Origin: JANNBN01 sp031385545 | GTDB taxonomy: Bacteria > Actinomycetota > Acidimicrobiia > Acidimicrobiales > JANYDT01 | Reading direction: 5' to 3' | Assembly: GCA_031385545.1 (NCBI GenBank) | Contig: JANNBN010000042.1 | Location: forward strand, 1 to 46,575 | Length of the DNA stretch: 46,575 nt | Program-made: the position numbers and the translations under genes | Shown here: piece after piece, positions 32,010-41,040 of the stretch | Position numbering within the stretch: the first letter of the stretch is position 1 | Layout: the number at the start of each line of letters is the position of its first letter | Notes under the pieces: model-generated | The model's database searches: none | The model's input: only the letters and a program-made list of their open reading frames with translations | Told to the model about the DNA's origin: nothing

Positions 32010-33958
32010 GCGGCTGCCCTCAGCAGTGCGTAAGCCAGCAGCGCAACGGTACCGGCTGCGATCATCAGCGCGTAGTTGCGAACGAAGCCCGACTGCAGTT
32101 TGCGAACGTTGCCGCCCACGAGTTTGACGATGGAACCGGACCCGTTCACAACACCTTCGATCAGTTTGCCGTCGAACACGTCTGCGACGAGGTCGGCGAG
32201 TTTGCGACCCGGCTTCTCGATGACGGACGAGTACAGCGAGTCAACTCCGTAAGCCCGCTGCAGCAACGGTGGCTCGAGACTTGCGTTTGCCTCAAGCGGG
32301 CGTCCGAGCCACAGGCGGTACGCAAGGCCGATCCCGACGATGCCGCATGCGACGGCGATGAGCGCCAGCACCACTTTGGTGGACCCTGTCGACGCGAACT
32401 CGTGTGACCCGACCGATGGTTCCAGCCAGCGCGCAAGTCGTTCGAGGCTCTTGGAGAACGGCAGGTTCATGACGCCACCGGTCAGCGACAGCCCGGCGAG
32501 CACCACGAGCGGAAGCACCATCTGCCACGGCGACTCATGAGGCGTCACTGGTGCGTGGTTGCCGTCGTGGCTGTCGCCGTGAATGGGCACGATGCCACCG
32601 GTTGTGGAGTGGAGGAACCGCTCTTTGCCGAAGAAAACCAGGAACACCTGGCGGCTCATGTAGTAAGCGGTGAGCAGCGCTGTGAGCAGGCCCACCACCC
32701 AGAGAACTTTCGCGCCGCCGACGGACCCTTCGTATGCGGACAGAAGGATTTCGTCCTTGGACCAGAATCCGCTGAACGGCGGAATGCCGGCGATTGCGAG
32801 CCACCCCAACAGGTAGGTGGCGAACGTGATGGGCATCCATTTGCGGATGTTGCCCATCAGCTTCACGTTCTGTTCGTGGTGCATGCCATGGATGACCGAA
32901 CCTGCGCCAAGGAACATCAGCGCCTTGAAGAACGCGTGCGTGATCATGTGGAACGCCGCGGCGGCATTGGCATGCATGCCAATAGCCAGGAACATGTAAC
33001 CCAACTGGCTGATAGTCGAATACGCCAGGATCCTCTTGATGTCGTCCTGGGCAACGGCGATGGTCGCAGCGAACAGCGCTGTGAGACCGCCCACCCACGC
33101 AATGACGGTAAACACAACCGGGTCGGCGACTTCGAGCACCGGTGCCACCCGCATCATGAGATACACGCCCGCGGTGACCATGGTGGCGGCATGGATAAGT
33201 GCCGAAACCGGTGTCGGGCCTTCCATCGCGTCGGGCAGCCACACGTACAGGGGCAACTGTGCGGACTTGCCGCATGCGCCGACGAACAGCATGAGCGCAG
33301 CGGCGGTAGCGGTGTTGCGGGTGATGCCCCCGTTACCTGCGACAGCGAACACACCGTTGTAGGTGAGTGCGCCCGTCGCGTTGAACAGCAGGAACATGCC
33401 GATCATCAGGCCGAAGTCACCGACGCGATTGGTGACGAACGCCTTCTTTCCTGCTGTCGCAGCCGAGTCCTTCTCGAACCAGAACGAGATGAGCAAGTAG
33501 GAGCAAGCTCCGACCCCCTCCCAGCCCAGGAACATGAGCACGAAATTGTCGCCAAGGACCAGCATCAACATGGAGAAGATGAACAGGTTGAGGTATGTGA
33601 AGAACTGGCTGAAACGAGGGTCCCCGTGCATGTAGCCAACGGCGTAGAGATGGATCAGGGTGCCGATGCCGGTGACGAACAGCACCATGGTGATACTCAG
33701 CGGGTCGACGAGGGCCGATGCCTTGACATCGAGCTGTCCGACCGAGATCCAGTCGAACAGCACTTTGGTGACCGAGCGCTTCTCGCCGTTGCGGGACACG
33801 AGGTCGGCGAACACGCCGAGCGCGAACAGGAACGATCCGCCGGTCATGGCGGTCGCGAAATAGCCGGACAGCGGTTCACCGATGCGCTTGCCGACAAGCA
33901 GCAGCACGCAGAAGCCGAACAGCGGGAGCGCGGGGATGAGCCAGACGAGATCGATCAC
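32006..33958 (-). CDS. nuoL: NADH-quinone oxidoreductase subunit L, 650 aa
   Basis: NuoL is the most distal antiporter-like subunit, whose long C-terminal lateral helix runs along the membrane arm. Visible landmarks are FLGWEGVGACSYLLI with the conserved Glu, GKSAQLPLYVWLPDAMEGPTPVSALIHAATMV, AQDDIKRILAYSTISQLG, and HAFFKALMFLGAGSVIH with its Lys. The following GIPPFSGFWSKDEIL is typical. The C-terminal 100 residues fit the lateral helix and final anchor. Length matches the family. The start is 7 bases after the nuoK stop. Confidence 0.96.
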   Translation of the reverse strand: MIDLVWLIPALPLFGFCVLLLVGKRIGEPLSGYFATAMTGGSFLFALGVFADLVSRNGEKRSVTKVLFDWISVGQLDVKASALVDPLSITMVLFVTGIGTLIHLYAVGYMHGDPRFSQFFTYLNLFIFSMLMLVLGDNFVLMFLGWEGVGACSYLLISFWFEKDSAATAGKKAFVTNRVGDFGLMIGMFLLFNATGALTYNGVFAVAGNGGITRNTATAAALMLFVGACGKSAQLPLYVWLPDAMEGPTPVSALIHAATMVTAGVYLMMRVAPVLEVADPVVFTVIAWVGGLTALFAATIAVAQDDIKRILAYSTISQLGYMFLAIGMHANAAAAFHMITHAFFKALMFLGAGSVIHGMHHEQNVKLMGNIRKWMPITFATYLLGWLAIAGIPPFSGFWSKDEILLSAYEGSVGGAKVLWVVGLLTALLTAYYMSRQVFLVFFGKERFLHSTTGGIVPIHGDSHDGNHAPVTPHESPWQMVLPLVVLAGLSLTGGVMNLPFSKSLERLARWLEPSVGSHEFASTGSTKVVLALIAVACGIVGIGLAYRLWLGRPLEANASLEPPLLQRAYGVDSLYSSVIEKPGRKLADLVADVFDGKLIEGVVNGSGSIVKLVGGNVRKLQSGFVRNYALMIAAGTVALLAYALLRAAA

Positions 33959-33965
33959 TCTCAGA

Positions 33966-34292
33966 TCAGCCCTTCAGCAACGAGGCTTCTTCAGCCGTGA
34001 CGGCCTTGCGGCGGCGGTAGATGGACACGATGATGCCGAGCCCGACAACCACTTCAGCTGCGGCGACGACCATGGTGAAAAAGACGATGGCCTGGCCGCG
34101 GATGTCGCCCATCATGCGGGCGAATGTGACGAAGGTGAGGTTGGCTGCGTTGAGCATCAGTTCGACACACATGAACATCACGATCACGTTGCGGCGCGAC
34201 AGCAACCCGACGGCACCGAGGACGAAAAGCGCCATCGCAACGAACAGGTATGCCTTGGGGTTCGGGTTGGCAACGGCAACGAGGTGCATCAT
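33966..34292 (-). CDS. nuoK: NADH-quinone oxidoreductase subunit K, 108 aa
   Basis: NuoK is a three-helix membrane subunit in the central proton path. The two key glutamates are present, E44 in FMCVELMLN and E80 in VAAAEVVVGLGI, at the same spacing (36) as E36 and E72 of E. coli NuoK. Two adjacent ATG codons stand at 34287-34292. The first overlaps the nuoJ stop (ATGA) and is chosen. The frame is open further upstream within nuoJ, but those residues do not fit the family. The N-terminal eight residues before the first helix are slightly longer than in E. coli. Confidence 0.95.
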   Translation of the reverse strand: MMHLVAVANPNPKAYLFVAMALFVLGAVGLLSRRNVIVMFMCVELMLNAANLTFVTFARMMGDIRGQAIVFFTMVVAAAEVVVGLGIIVSIYRRRKAVTAEEASLLKG

Positions 34293-34837
34293 GGGGCTCC
34301 ATCGATTTGCTGGTCGACGGTTTGGTCGATGTGCCTCGGCGCACGGCGGGCCAGGACGACGGCACCGACGACGGCGACCACCAGCAGGATCGAGGTGATC
34401 TCGAACGCGTAGAGGTAGTCGCTGAAGACCATGGCCGAGACTTGCTCCACGTTGGTCCCTTCGAACGTCTTGGGAAGGACACCGCCGAAATCGTTCTGCA
34501 TCGCCACGATGGCGATGAGCTCGACCAGGCCCAGCGCTGCGACGAACAGCGCCAGCGGCCGCTGGCCCTTCAGCGGCTCGACCCGAATGTCTTCCGCCCG
34601 GTCGACGCCGATCAGCATGATCACGAACAGGAACAGCACCACGACAGCCCCGGCGTAGACGATGACCTGAACTGCTGCGAGGAAGTGAGCCTGCTGCGCC
34701 ACGAACAGCATGGCGACGCCGAAGAGCGACTGCACCAGCATCAGGGCGGCGTGAACGGGATGGCGTAGGAGGATCACTCCGAGGCCGCCCAACAGGGCGA
34801 ACGCAGCACCGAGCACGAGAACGATCCACTCGCCCAT
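34289..34837 (-). CDS. nuoJ: NADH-quinone oxidoreductase subunit J, 182 aa
   Basis: NuoJ is a five-helix membrane subunit beside NuoK and NuoA. Helix 3 carries the family motif VQVIVYAGAVVVLFLFVIML with the conserved Tyr (Y61), the region with the pi-bulge that moves during coupling. A loop of about 30 polar residues (QNDFGGVLPKTFEGTN) lies before the last helix. The start ATG shares one base with the nuoI stop and the end overlaps nuoK by four bases. Confidence 0.95.
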   Translation of the reverse strand: MGEWIVLVLGAAFALLGGLGVILLRHPVHAALMLVQSLFGVAMLFVAQQAHFLAAVQVIVYAGAVVVLFLFVIMLIGVDRAEDIRVEPLKGQRPLALFVAALGLVELIAIVAMQNDFGGVLPKTFEGTNVEQVSAMVFSDYLYAFEITSILLVVAVVGAVVLARRAPRHIDQTVDQQIDGAP

Positions 34838-35553
34838 CAGTGACCTTCGCCAGCGTGCGCTGCAGCGGCCGACTGAGCCGTCTTGCCAGCAGCTTTGCCA
34901 GCAGCTTTGTGAGCCGCTTTGGCCTGCGCCTTGGTCAGCACCGGAGCGTCGATGTGCGAGCTTTGGGCGGCTTCGGCAGGCTGGTCGCCGTAGCCGAGTT
35001 CGTTGGACCAGAGCACCTGACCCTCGTACGAAGCGTCACCGCCTGGGGACGTAGCGCGCATCCAACCTGAATGGCTGACTAGTCCACCGCGATGATCTTC
35101 CCAGGGCTGGATCTGTGGTTTGCCGTCGTCGCCGGTCAGAAGCTGCTGCTTCTCGTAGATGGCGTCACGCCGGTTGGTGAACGCGAACTCGAAAATCTTT
35201 GATTCCGTGATTGCCTCGGTGGGACAAGCTTCGACGCACAGGTCGCAGTGGATGCAGCGCAGGTAGTTGATCTCGTAGACGAACCCGTAACGTTCGCCTG
35301 GCGAGGTCGGGTCCTCAGGGTCGTTGTCGGCGCCGCGGACATAGATGCACTTGGCCGGGCACACGCCAGCACACAGTTCGCAGCCGATGCACTTCTCCAT
35401 GCCGTCTTCGTACCGGTTGAGCACGTGACGCCCGTGGAACCGTTCGGGCTTGGGCCGCAGGTCGTCCGGGTAGCGGTTGGTGACGATCTTGCCGGTGTCA
35501 CTGCCCTTGTTGAGCTTGGCGAAGGTAACGCCGAATCCTTCCAGGAATCCCAT
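34837..35553 (-). CDS. nuoI: NADH-quinone oxidoreductase subunit I (two 4Fe-4S ferredoxin), 238 aa
   Basis: NuoI carries clusters N6a and N6b that pass electrons from NuoG to NuoB. Both ligand sets are intact: C55, C58, C61 and C65 in CIGCELCAGVCP, and C100, C103, C106 and C110 in CIHCDLCVEACP. The family core ends near residue 165. The remaining 70 or so residues are extra. The last 35 are rich in Lys and Ala (LTKAQAKAAHKAAGKAAG), resembling histone-like tails. The gene starts 3 bases after nuoH ends. The tail is in frame with no sign of a frameshift, and its role is unknown. Confidence 0.95.
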   Translation of the reverse strand: MGFLEGFGVTFAKLNKGSDTGKIVTNRYPDDLRPKPERFHGRHVLNRYEDGMEKCIGCELCAGVCPAKCIYVRGADNDPEDPTSPGERYGFVYEINYLRCIHCDLCVEACPTEAITESKIFEFAFTNRRDAIYEKQQLLTGDDGKPQIQPWEDHRGGLVSHSGWMRATSPGGDASYEGQVLWSNELGYGDQPAEAAQSSHIDAPVLTKAQAKAAHKAAGKAAGKTAQSAAAAHAGEGH

Positions 35554-35556
35554 GTC

Positions 35557-36939
35557 CTAGAGCCTTCCTGCTCGTGAGCCCGGGGTTTGTGACCCAGCAC
35601 CGGTCAGAGCTGAGTACTCCTCTTGAGCCGTTCGGCGGCCGACGCGCATGGCGGCCCACAGTAGTCCCCATGCAACCAGGCAACCGGCTACGGCCAACAC
35701 CATGTACGCGAGGCGCGATGCCGTGTCGACACCGGCCTGCCGGGCACCCAGGATCAGCAGCCAGCCGAGGGCCAGCGGGATCATCCGCTTCCATCCGAGG
35801 TCCATCAACTGGTCGTAACGCAGCCGCGGCAGCGTGGCCCGAATGCCGACGAGGATCGACAGGAGGATGAACACCTTCAGTGCCAGCCACAACGGGCTGG
35901 ACGAACCGAGCACTGCGCCGAGGAACCCGCCGATGCCGGGGATGCGATCAAGGCGAAGTGCCGTGCCGAGGTTGAACGGCATGTTGGGTCCGCCAAGGAA
36001 CAACGTCACCACGAGCGCGCTCATGGTGATCTGGTTCATGAACTCGGCCAGGTAGAACATGGCGAACCGGGCACCGGAGTACTCCGTGTGGAACCCGCCG
36101 ACCAGTTCTGACTCCGCCTCGACGAGATCGAACGGTGGGTGGTTGAGTTCGGCCACAGCAGCGATCGAGAAGATGATGAACGGCACGAAGATCGTGCTGA
36201 TGGCGTGCCAGTTCCAGATGGCGCCCTGCTGAGCGTCCACGATCTTGCGGGTGGACAACGAGCCGGTGTACAGCACGACAGCAGCGAGCGAGAGACCGAG
36301 CGCAGCTTCGTAAGAGATCATCTGGGCAGATGCGCGCACCGCTCCGATCAGCGGGTACTTCGAGCCGGACGCCCAGCCAGCAAGCATCACGCCGTACACG
36401 GCGATCGAGCTGATGGCCAGGCTGAACAGCACACCCATCGGTGGGTCGGCCACCTGCAGGTTGGTGCGATATCCGGCGACGTCGACCACGCCACCGAGCG
36501 GGATCACGCAGAACGTGAGGAACGCGGGTACCGCTGCGATGTACGGCGCAAGACGGAACACGGTTTTTTCTGCCTGGCTGGGCCACAGCGCTTCTTTGAA
36601 GAACAGTTTCGTTCCGTCGGCGAGCGTCTGCAGCAGGCCGTAGGGGCCGGCGCGGCTCGGGCCGACGCGGTTCTGCATGTCGGCAATGAACTTGCGGAGG
36701 TACCAGATGAGCAGTGCCGTGCACAGCACACAGACGCCGAACGCGATGAGCGCCTTCACCAGCACGATGATCAGCGGCCATCCCCACCAGTCGACCTGAC
36801 CGGCGTAGGTCTCGATACCGTCGACCACGGTTCGTTTTCCCTTGAACAGCGGGTCACCGTCTTCGGTGAAGCGACCGAGCCCGTTGGACACGGCGGCCAG
36901 GTTCACGTTGAGAGCGTTCATGTTGAGTGCGAGTGCCAT
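35557..36939 (-). CDS. nuoH: NADH-quinone oxidoreductase subunit H, 460 aa
   Basis: NuoH forms much of the quinone-binding chamber at the junction of the two arms. Conserved parts are RVGPSRAGPYGLLQTLADG (about residues 91-109), KLFFKE, and ELNHPPFDLVEAESELVGG (264-282), the acidic loop that lines the quinone tunnel. The protein has eight or more helices and is longer than E. coli NuoH (325 aa). There are about 50 extra N-terminal residues before the first helix and a longer C-terminal part with two additional hydrophobic stretches. Longer NuoH proteins are usual in actinobacteria. The gene lies 9 bases after nuoG and 3 before nuoI. Confidence 0.95.
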   Translation of the reverse strand: MALALNMNALNVNLAAVSNGLGRFTEDGDPLFKGKRTVVDGIETYAGQVDWWGWPLIIVLVKALIAFGVCVLCTALLIWYLRKFIADMQNRVGPSRAGPYGLLQTLADGTKLFFKEALWPSQAEKTVFRLAPYIAAVPAFLTFCVIPLGGVVDVAGYRTNLQVADPPMGVLFSLAISSIAVYGVMLAGWASGSKYPLIGAVRASAQMISYEAALGLSLAAVVLYTGSLSTRKIVDAQQGAIWNWHAISTIFVPFIIFSIAAVAELNHPPFDLVEAESELVGGFHTEYSGARFAMFYLAEFMNQITMSALVVTLFLGGPNMPFNLGTALRLDRIPGIGGFLGAVLGSSSPLWLALKVFILLSILVGIRATLPRLRYDQLMDLGWKRMIPLALGWLLILGARQAGVDTASRLAYMVLAVAGCLVAWGLLWAAMRVGRRTAQEEYSALTGAGSQTPGSRAGRL

Positions 36940-36948
36940 CGGGTTCCC

Positions 36949-39663
36949 TTACTCTGCGACCGTCTCGAGGCGGATCTTCACGATGCCGCTCGCCTGCAGT
37001 TCGTCTGCGTCGAGCAGCGCTGCCGCCGCACCGCCGACCTGCCCGAACGGCACGAACGCTGACCCTCGGGCGACCGCTTCGTTTTCGACAACCGTCAGCA
37101 TGACAGCGGTTCGTTGACTGACCACGTTGACCTGTCCGCCACGCGAGAGGCCGTGACGTTCGATCTCGCCCGGGTGCAGATGCAGGCCGTCGCCCGGAGC
37201 GAGTTTGGCCAGCGACGGGCTGTGCGAGACAAGCGTGCCGTCGTCGTAGAGGACGTGCCCCACGACCAAGCGGAGTGAGTACGAATCGGGTTGCGGCACG
37301 GAGACGGCGAGTGTCGGCGCTGCTGCGGTGACGAGCGGAGGCACGGTTCGCACGGACGGTGACTCGACCGACTCGACCGACTCGACCGAATCTGCGTCGT
37401 CATCGAGCCTGGTATCTCCACCTTCGGCCACATCGCTCGTGGTGCCGTGTGCGTCCGGCTCGGCGGCAGTCGTTGCGGCCAGTGACTCGTTGGCTGCGTC
37501 GATGGCCCCTGCGATGGGGGTCAGTGCTCCGTTGCCCCCTGCGGTTGCCGCGGTCATGGTGAGATACGCGGGCGCGACCCGGGCGATCTCTGCGGTGATG
37601 TCTTCGACCGACTCGAATCCGAGATCGTGACCGAGGCGGTTTGCCAACTCGACTGCAATCATCCAATCAGGCCTGGCCACTCCCGGACCGCTTACTTTTG
37701 CAGTGGCCAGCGAGACGCGGCCTTCCAAGTTGGTGACCGTCCCCGACTTCTCGGCGTAGCCCGATGCCGGCAGCACAACCGATGCACGATCCGTCGATGG
37801 GGTGTCGAACAGGTCGATCGCCACGATGTTTGGAACAGCGGCGAACGCAGCCTCGGCAATGACGTGATCAGGGAAGTCGGTCAGCGGGTCAGCGCCCAGA
37901 AGGACGAGAGCTTTCAGTTCGCCATTCGCAGCTGCGCGGAGCATCGCAGCGGTGTCCTTGCCCGGCAGCATCGGCACGGCGCCCCACTCGGTGCTGAACC
38001 AGTCAAGACCCTGCGCCAGGGAGACCCTGCCCGGGAGCATGCCGGGTGCCAGGCCCATGTCGATGGCACCACGCACGTTGGAACGTCGGCACGCGTGCAG
38101 CACCTTCTTGGAAGCACCGAACGGTGCGTCGAGCAGCACGTGTGCTGCATCCTCGATGGACTGAGCAGTCTCGGCGAGCGAGGTTCGACCGACCACCAGG
38201 ACCACGTTTCCGTTGCCCTTGCCGGAGGTCAGCGCATTCGAAATGGTTGCCGCCGCAGAGTTGATGAGGTCGGCCTCGACGCCAGCGATCTGACGGTCGG
38301 CCGGTGTGCCTGCGACAGCGGCCACCAACGCACGGGCAGCGACGCCGGCTTCGCCGGACCGGTATACCAGCGACTGGCGGACGTAGCGGCTGAGCCCTGT
38401 CGCCTTCGGGGCGAGTTCGACCATGGGTACCCGCTTGTTGTGCGCGGCATCGCGGATGCGCAGGAACAGAACGGGCAGCTCTTCTTTGACGTCGGGGCTG
38501 AGCAGGATGACAGCACTCGCGCCCGCAATGTCACCGATGGTCGCCTGTGGCGTTCCCACGATGAACTGCGCGCTGAGCCCATCGCCGAGCTGCGCGTCGA
38601 CGTTGTCGATGCGAAGCATGCCCTTCAGCAGTTTCGCCCACGCATATGCGTCTTCGTTGGTCAGCCGGGCGCCGCCGATGACGCCGACCTGTTCAGCCGG
38701 TGTGTTGCGCAGAACCGAAGCAGCGCGTTCGAGGGCTTCGAACCAGGTTGCGTCCTGCGCGGCAACGCCTGCAGCCTTGCGAACCTTTGGATTGGTAAGC
38801 CGATCGACCGACCCGATGTTCTCGAAGTCGAACCGACCCTTGTCGCACAGCCAGCCCCAATTGACCGCATCGGAATCAACGCCCTGGGTACGGGTGACAC
38901 GGTCTCCACTCGACTGCAGCACCACACGGCAGCCCACGGCGCACGAGGTGCAGGTGGACTCGACCTGGTCGAGATCCCATGGACGGGCGGTAAACCGATA
39001 CGGCGAGGCCGTCAGCGCACCGACTGGGCAGATCTGCACCACGTTACCGCTGAAGTAGCTGGAGAACGGGTCGTCGGGAAAGGTGTTGACCTCGGTGCGA
39101 TTGCCCCGGTTGACGAAGTGGATGAGCGGGTCGCCTGCGACTTCCTTGGAGAAACGCGTGCAGCGGTCGCACAGAATGCAACGCTCACGGTCGAGCAGCA
39201 CGAGGTCGCTGATGGAGATCGGCTTCTCGTAGTGCCGCTTTTCCTCGACGAAGCGGCTTTCACCCGGGCCGAAGCTGAGAGTCTGGTCCTGCAGCGGGCA
39301 TTCGCCGCCCTTGTCGCACACCGGGCAATCCAGCGGGTGGTTGACCAGCAGGAACTCGAGCACCCCGTCTTGCGCCTTCTTCACGGTCGGCGAATCGGTG
39401 ACGACCTTCATGCCCTCGTTCACCGGCAGCATGCACGCCGGCTGCAGCGACGGACCGCGGGGCCCGTCGACCTCGACGAGACACATACGGCACATGCCGA
39501 CCTCGCGCATGCGCGGGTGCCAGCAGAAGCGTGGGATGTATGTGCCCACCTTTTCTGCGTGGGCGATGAGCAGCTCGCCCGGATCGGCCTCGGTGGCGCG
39601 GCCGTCGATGGTGACAGTAAGGGTGGTCTTCGGCGGTGGTTCGGGTGTAGTGGCGTCGCTCAC
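36949..39663 (-). CDS. nuoG: NADH-quinone oxidoreductase subunit G, 904 aa
   Basis: NuoG is the large iron-sulfur subunit of the peripheral arm. Ligands, in order: 2Fe-2S C47, C58, C61, C77; H109, C113, C116, C122; 4Fe-4S C162, C165, C168, C212; and C238, C241, C245, C273, a Cx2Cx3Cx27C set that matches the N7 cluster found only in some bacteria. A molybdopterin-oxidoreductase-like domain follows from about residue 260. The start is GTG at 39663, four bases after the nuoF stop. A longer open frame to 39900 lies inside nuoF and is unlikely. Near the C-terminus (about 750-785) an acidic low-complexity linker with VESVESVES separates the last domain, which resembles a molybdopterin-binding fold. 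Confidence 0.95.
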   Translation of the reverse strand: MSDATTPEPPPKTTLTVTIDGRATEADPGELLIAHAEKVGTYIPRFCWHPRMREVGMCRMCLVEVDGPRGPSLQPACMLPVNEGMKVVTDSPTVKKAQDGVLEFLLVNHPLDCPVCDKGGECPLQDQTLSFGPGESRFVEEKRHYEKPISISDLVLLDRERCILCDRCTRFSKEVAGDPLIHFVNRGNRTEVNTFPDDPFSSYFSGNVVQICPVGALTASPYRFTARPWDLDQVESTCTSCAVGCRVVLQSSGDRVTRTQGVDSDAVNWGWLCDKGRFDFENIGSVDRLTNPKVRKAAGVAAQDATWFEALERAASVLRNTPAEQVGVIGGARLTNEDAYAWAKLLKGMLRIDNVDAQLGDGLSAQFIVGTPQATIGDIAGASAVILLSPDVKEELPVLFLRIRDAAHNKRVPMVELAPKATGLSRYVRQSLVYRSGEAGVAARALVAAVAGTPADRQIAGVEADLINSAAATISNALTSGKGNGNVVLVVGRTSLAETAQSIEDAAHVLLDAPFGASKKVLHACRRSNVRGAIDMGLAPGMLPGRVSLAQGLDWFSTEWGAVPMLPGKDTAAMLRAAANGELKALVLLGADPLTDFPDHVIAEAAFAAVPNIVAIDLFDTPSTDRASVVLPASGYAEKSGTVTNLEGRVSLATAKVSGPGVARPDWMIAVELANRLGHDLGFESVEDITAEIARVAPAYLTMTAATAGGNGALTPIAGAIDAANESLAATTAAEPDAHGTTSDVAEGGDTRLDDDADSVESVESVESPSVRTVPPLVTAAAPTLAVSVPQPDSYSLRLVVGHVLYDDGTLVSHSPSLAKLAPGDGLHLHPGEIERHGLSRGGQVNVVSQRTAVMLTVVENEAVARGSAFVPFGQVGGAAAALLDADELQASGIVKIRLETVAE
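37361..37387. repeat. three perfect 9-bp tandem copies inside nuoG
   Basis: GACTCGACC occurs three times in a row. On the coding strand it encodes the VESVESVES run of the acidic linker in NuoG. Since the unit is three codons, changes in copy number keep the frame, so this spot may vary in length between strains. Confidence 0.9.
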
Positions 39664-39667
39664 GATG

Positions 39668-40957
39668 CTAGGCGACCTTTCGTATGTACGCTTCGTATTC
39701 GTCGCGGAAACGCCGGACCGTGCTGACCAGAGGAGATGCAGCAGACGGGCCGAGCGGGCAGATAGTGGTCTGTTTCGGAGGCCACGTGAGCCCAGGGCTG
39801 ATGTTGTCGGCGACGTCCATGAGCAGATCGATGTCCTCGGGGCGGCCGTGGCCGTCGAGGATGCGACGGTAGATCTTCTCGAGCCAGTTGGTTCCTTCAC
39901 GGCACGGTGAGCACTTGCCGCAACTCTCCTTGGCGAAGAACTTCACAAGACGCCACGCAGCGCGCACCATGTCGGTCTGGTCGTCCATCACCACGATTGC
40001 GCCGGAGCCGAGCATGGAGCCGGCTGCGCCCACCGGGCCGGGATGCAGCGCCATGTCGAGGTGCTCCTCGAAGAACCACGGTGCAGACGCTCCGCCTGGA
40101 ATCCACGCCTTGATGGAACGCCCCATGCGGATGCCGTTGCCGTACTCGGGGCTCTCGAACAGTTCGCGAAACGTCGTGGTGCCGAAGTCGACTTCGTAGA
40201 CGCCAGGCTTGTTGACGTGCCCCGACAATGCGAAGAGGCGGGTGCCACATGCCTTGGCGTCGCCGATTGTGGTGAACGCTGCCGCGCCGTTATTGATGAT
40301 CCATGGCAGGTTGGCAAGCGTCTCGACGTTGTTCACGACAGTTGGCTGCATGTACAAGCCCTTCGAAGCCGGGAAGAACGGAGGCTTGAGGCGAGGCATC
40401 CCACGATTGCCTTCGAGGGACTCGATGAGTGCGGTTTCCTCGCCGACGATGTAGGCGCCGGCACCGAAGTGGAACACCACGTCAAGCGACCAGTCGGTGC
40501 CCATGATGTTGCGGCCGACGAGACCCGCTGCGTAGGCCTCGTTGAGCGCAGCTGCAAGCCGCTCGTGCGCAAGAGCCATCTCGCCGCGGACGTAGATGAA
40601 CGCCTGCTTCGCCCGGATGGCCCATGAGGCGATGAGGACACCTTCGATGAGCTGATGCGGGTCGCGTTCGACCAGGAGCCGGTCCTTGAACGTGCCAGGC
40701 TCTGACTCGTCGCCGTTGACCACCAGATAACGGGGGAAGACATCCTTCGGGAGGAAACCCCACTTGGTTCCACAGGGGAAGCCGGCTCCGCCACGGCCCA
40801 ACAGGTTTGCAGCCTTGACTTCTTCGATGACGGCGTCCGGCTCCATCGTCATCGCCTTGCGGATGGCCTCATACCCGCCCGTCTCGCGATAGCGGGCGAG
40901 GGTGTGACCCTGCGGGTCGTCCCAGCGGGTGGAGATCATCTTCAGCGAGGTCGGCAT
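39668..40957 (-). CDS. nuoF: NADH-quinone oxidoreductase subunit F, 429 aa
   Basis: NuoF binds NADH and FMN and starts electron transfer. The glycine-rich nucleotide motif GRGGAGFPCGTKW (about residues 54-66), NGDESEPGTFKDR (81-93) and GAGAYIVGEETALIESLEG (165-183) are present. Cluster N3 ligands are C346, C349 and C352 in ESCGKCSPCREG, and C400 in TICPLG. Length is normal for the family. An 83-base gap without any visible gene or strong hairpin separates it from nuoE, and the ATG has only a weak ribosome-binding site. It ends five bases before the nuoG start. Confidence 0.96.
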   Translation of the reverse strand: MPTSLKMISTRWDDPQGHTLARYRETGGYEAIRKAMTMEPDAVIEEVKAANLLGRGGAGFPCGTKWGFLPKDVFPRYLVVNGDESEPGTFKDRLLVERDPHQLIEGVLIASWAIRAKQAFIYVRGEMALAHERLAAALNEAYAAGLVGRNIMGTDWSLDVVFHFGAGAYIVGEETALIESLEGNRGMPRLKPPFFPASKGLYMQPTVVNNVETLANLPWIINNGAAAFTTIGDAKACGTRLFALSGHVNKPGVYEVDFGTTTFRELFESPEYGNGIRMGRSIKAWIPGGASAPWFFEEHLDMALHPGPVGAAGSMLGSGAIVVMDDQTDMVRAAWRLVKFFAKESCGKCSPCREGTNWLEKIYRRILDGHGRPEDIDLLMDVADNISPGLTWPPKQTTICPLGPSAASPLVSTVRRFRDEYEAYIRKVA

Positions 40958-41040
40958 GGAGAGCTTTCGGACGGCTGGGCGGTCATTGTGCGGAGGTATG
41001 CGTTCGGTGGCGAGACGGCTGTGGCTGGTGCCGACGCCGG

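Noticed and set aside
32537..39726. Long plus-strand frames of 487 and 699 codons across nuoL and nuoG-nuoF
   Set aside because: They lie opposite well-identified nuo genes, contain no recognisable domain and mirror the coding strand's codon bias.
39664..39900. Longer nuoG start inside nuoF
   Set aside because: The extra 79 residues are Ser/Arg-rich shadow sequence. The 2Fe-2S domain begins shortly after the GTG at 39663, which also follows the nuoF stop directly.
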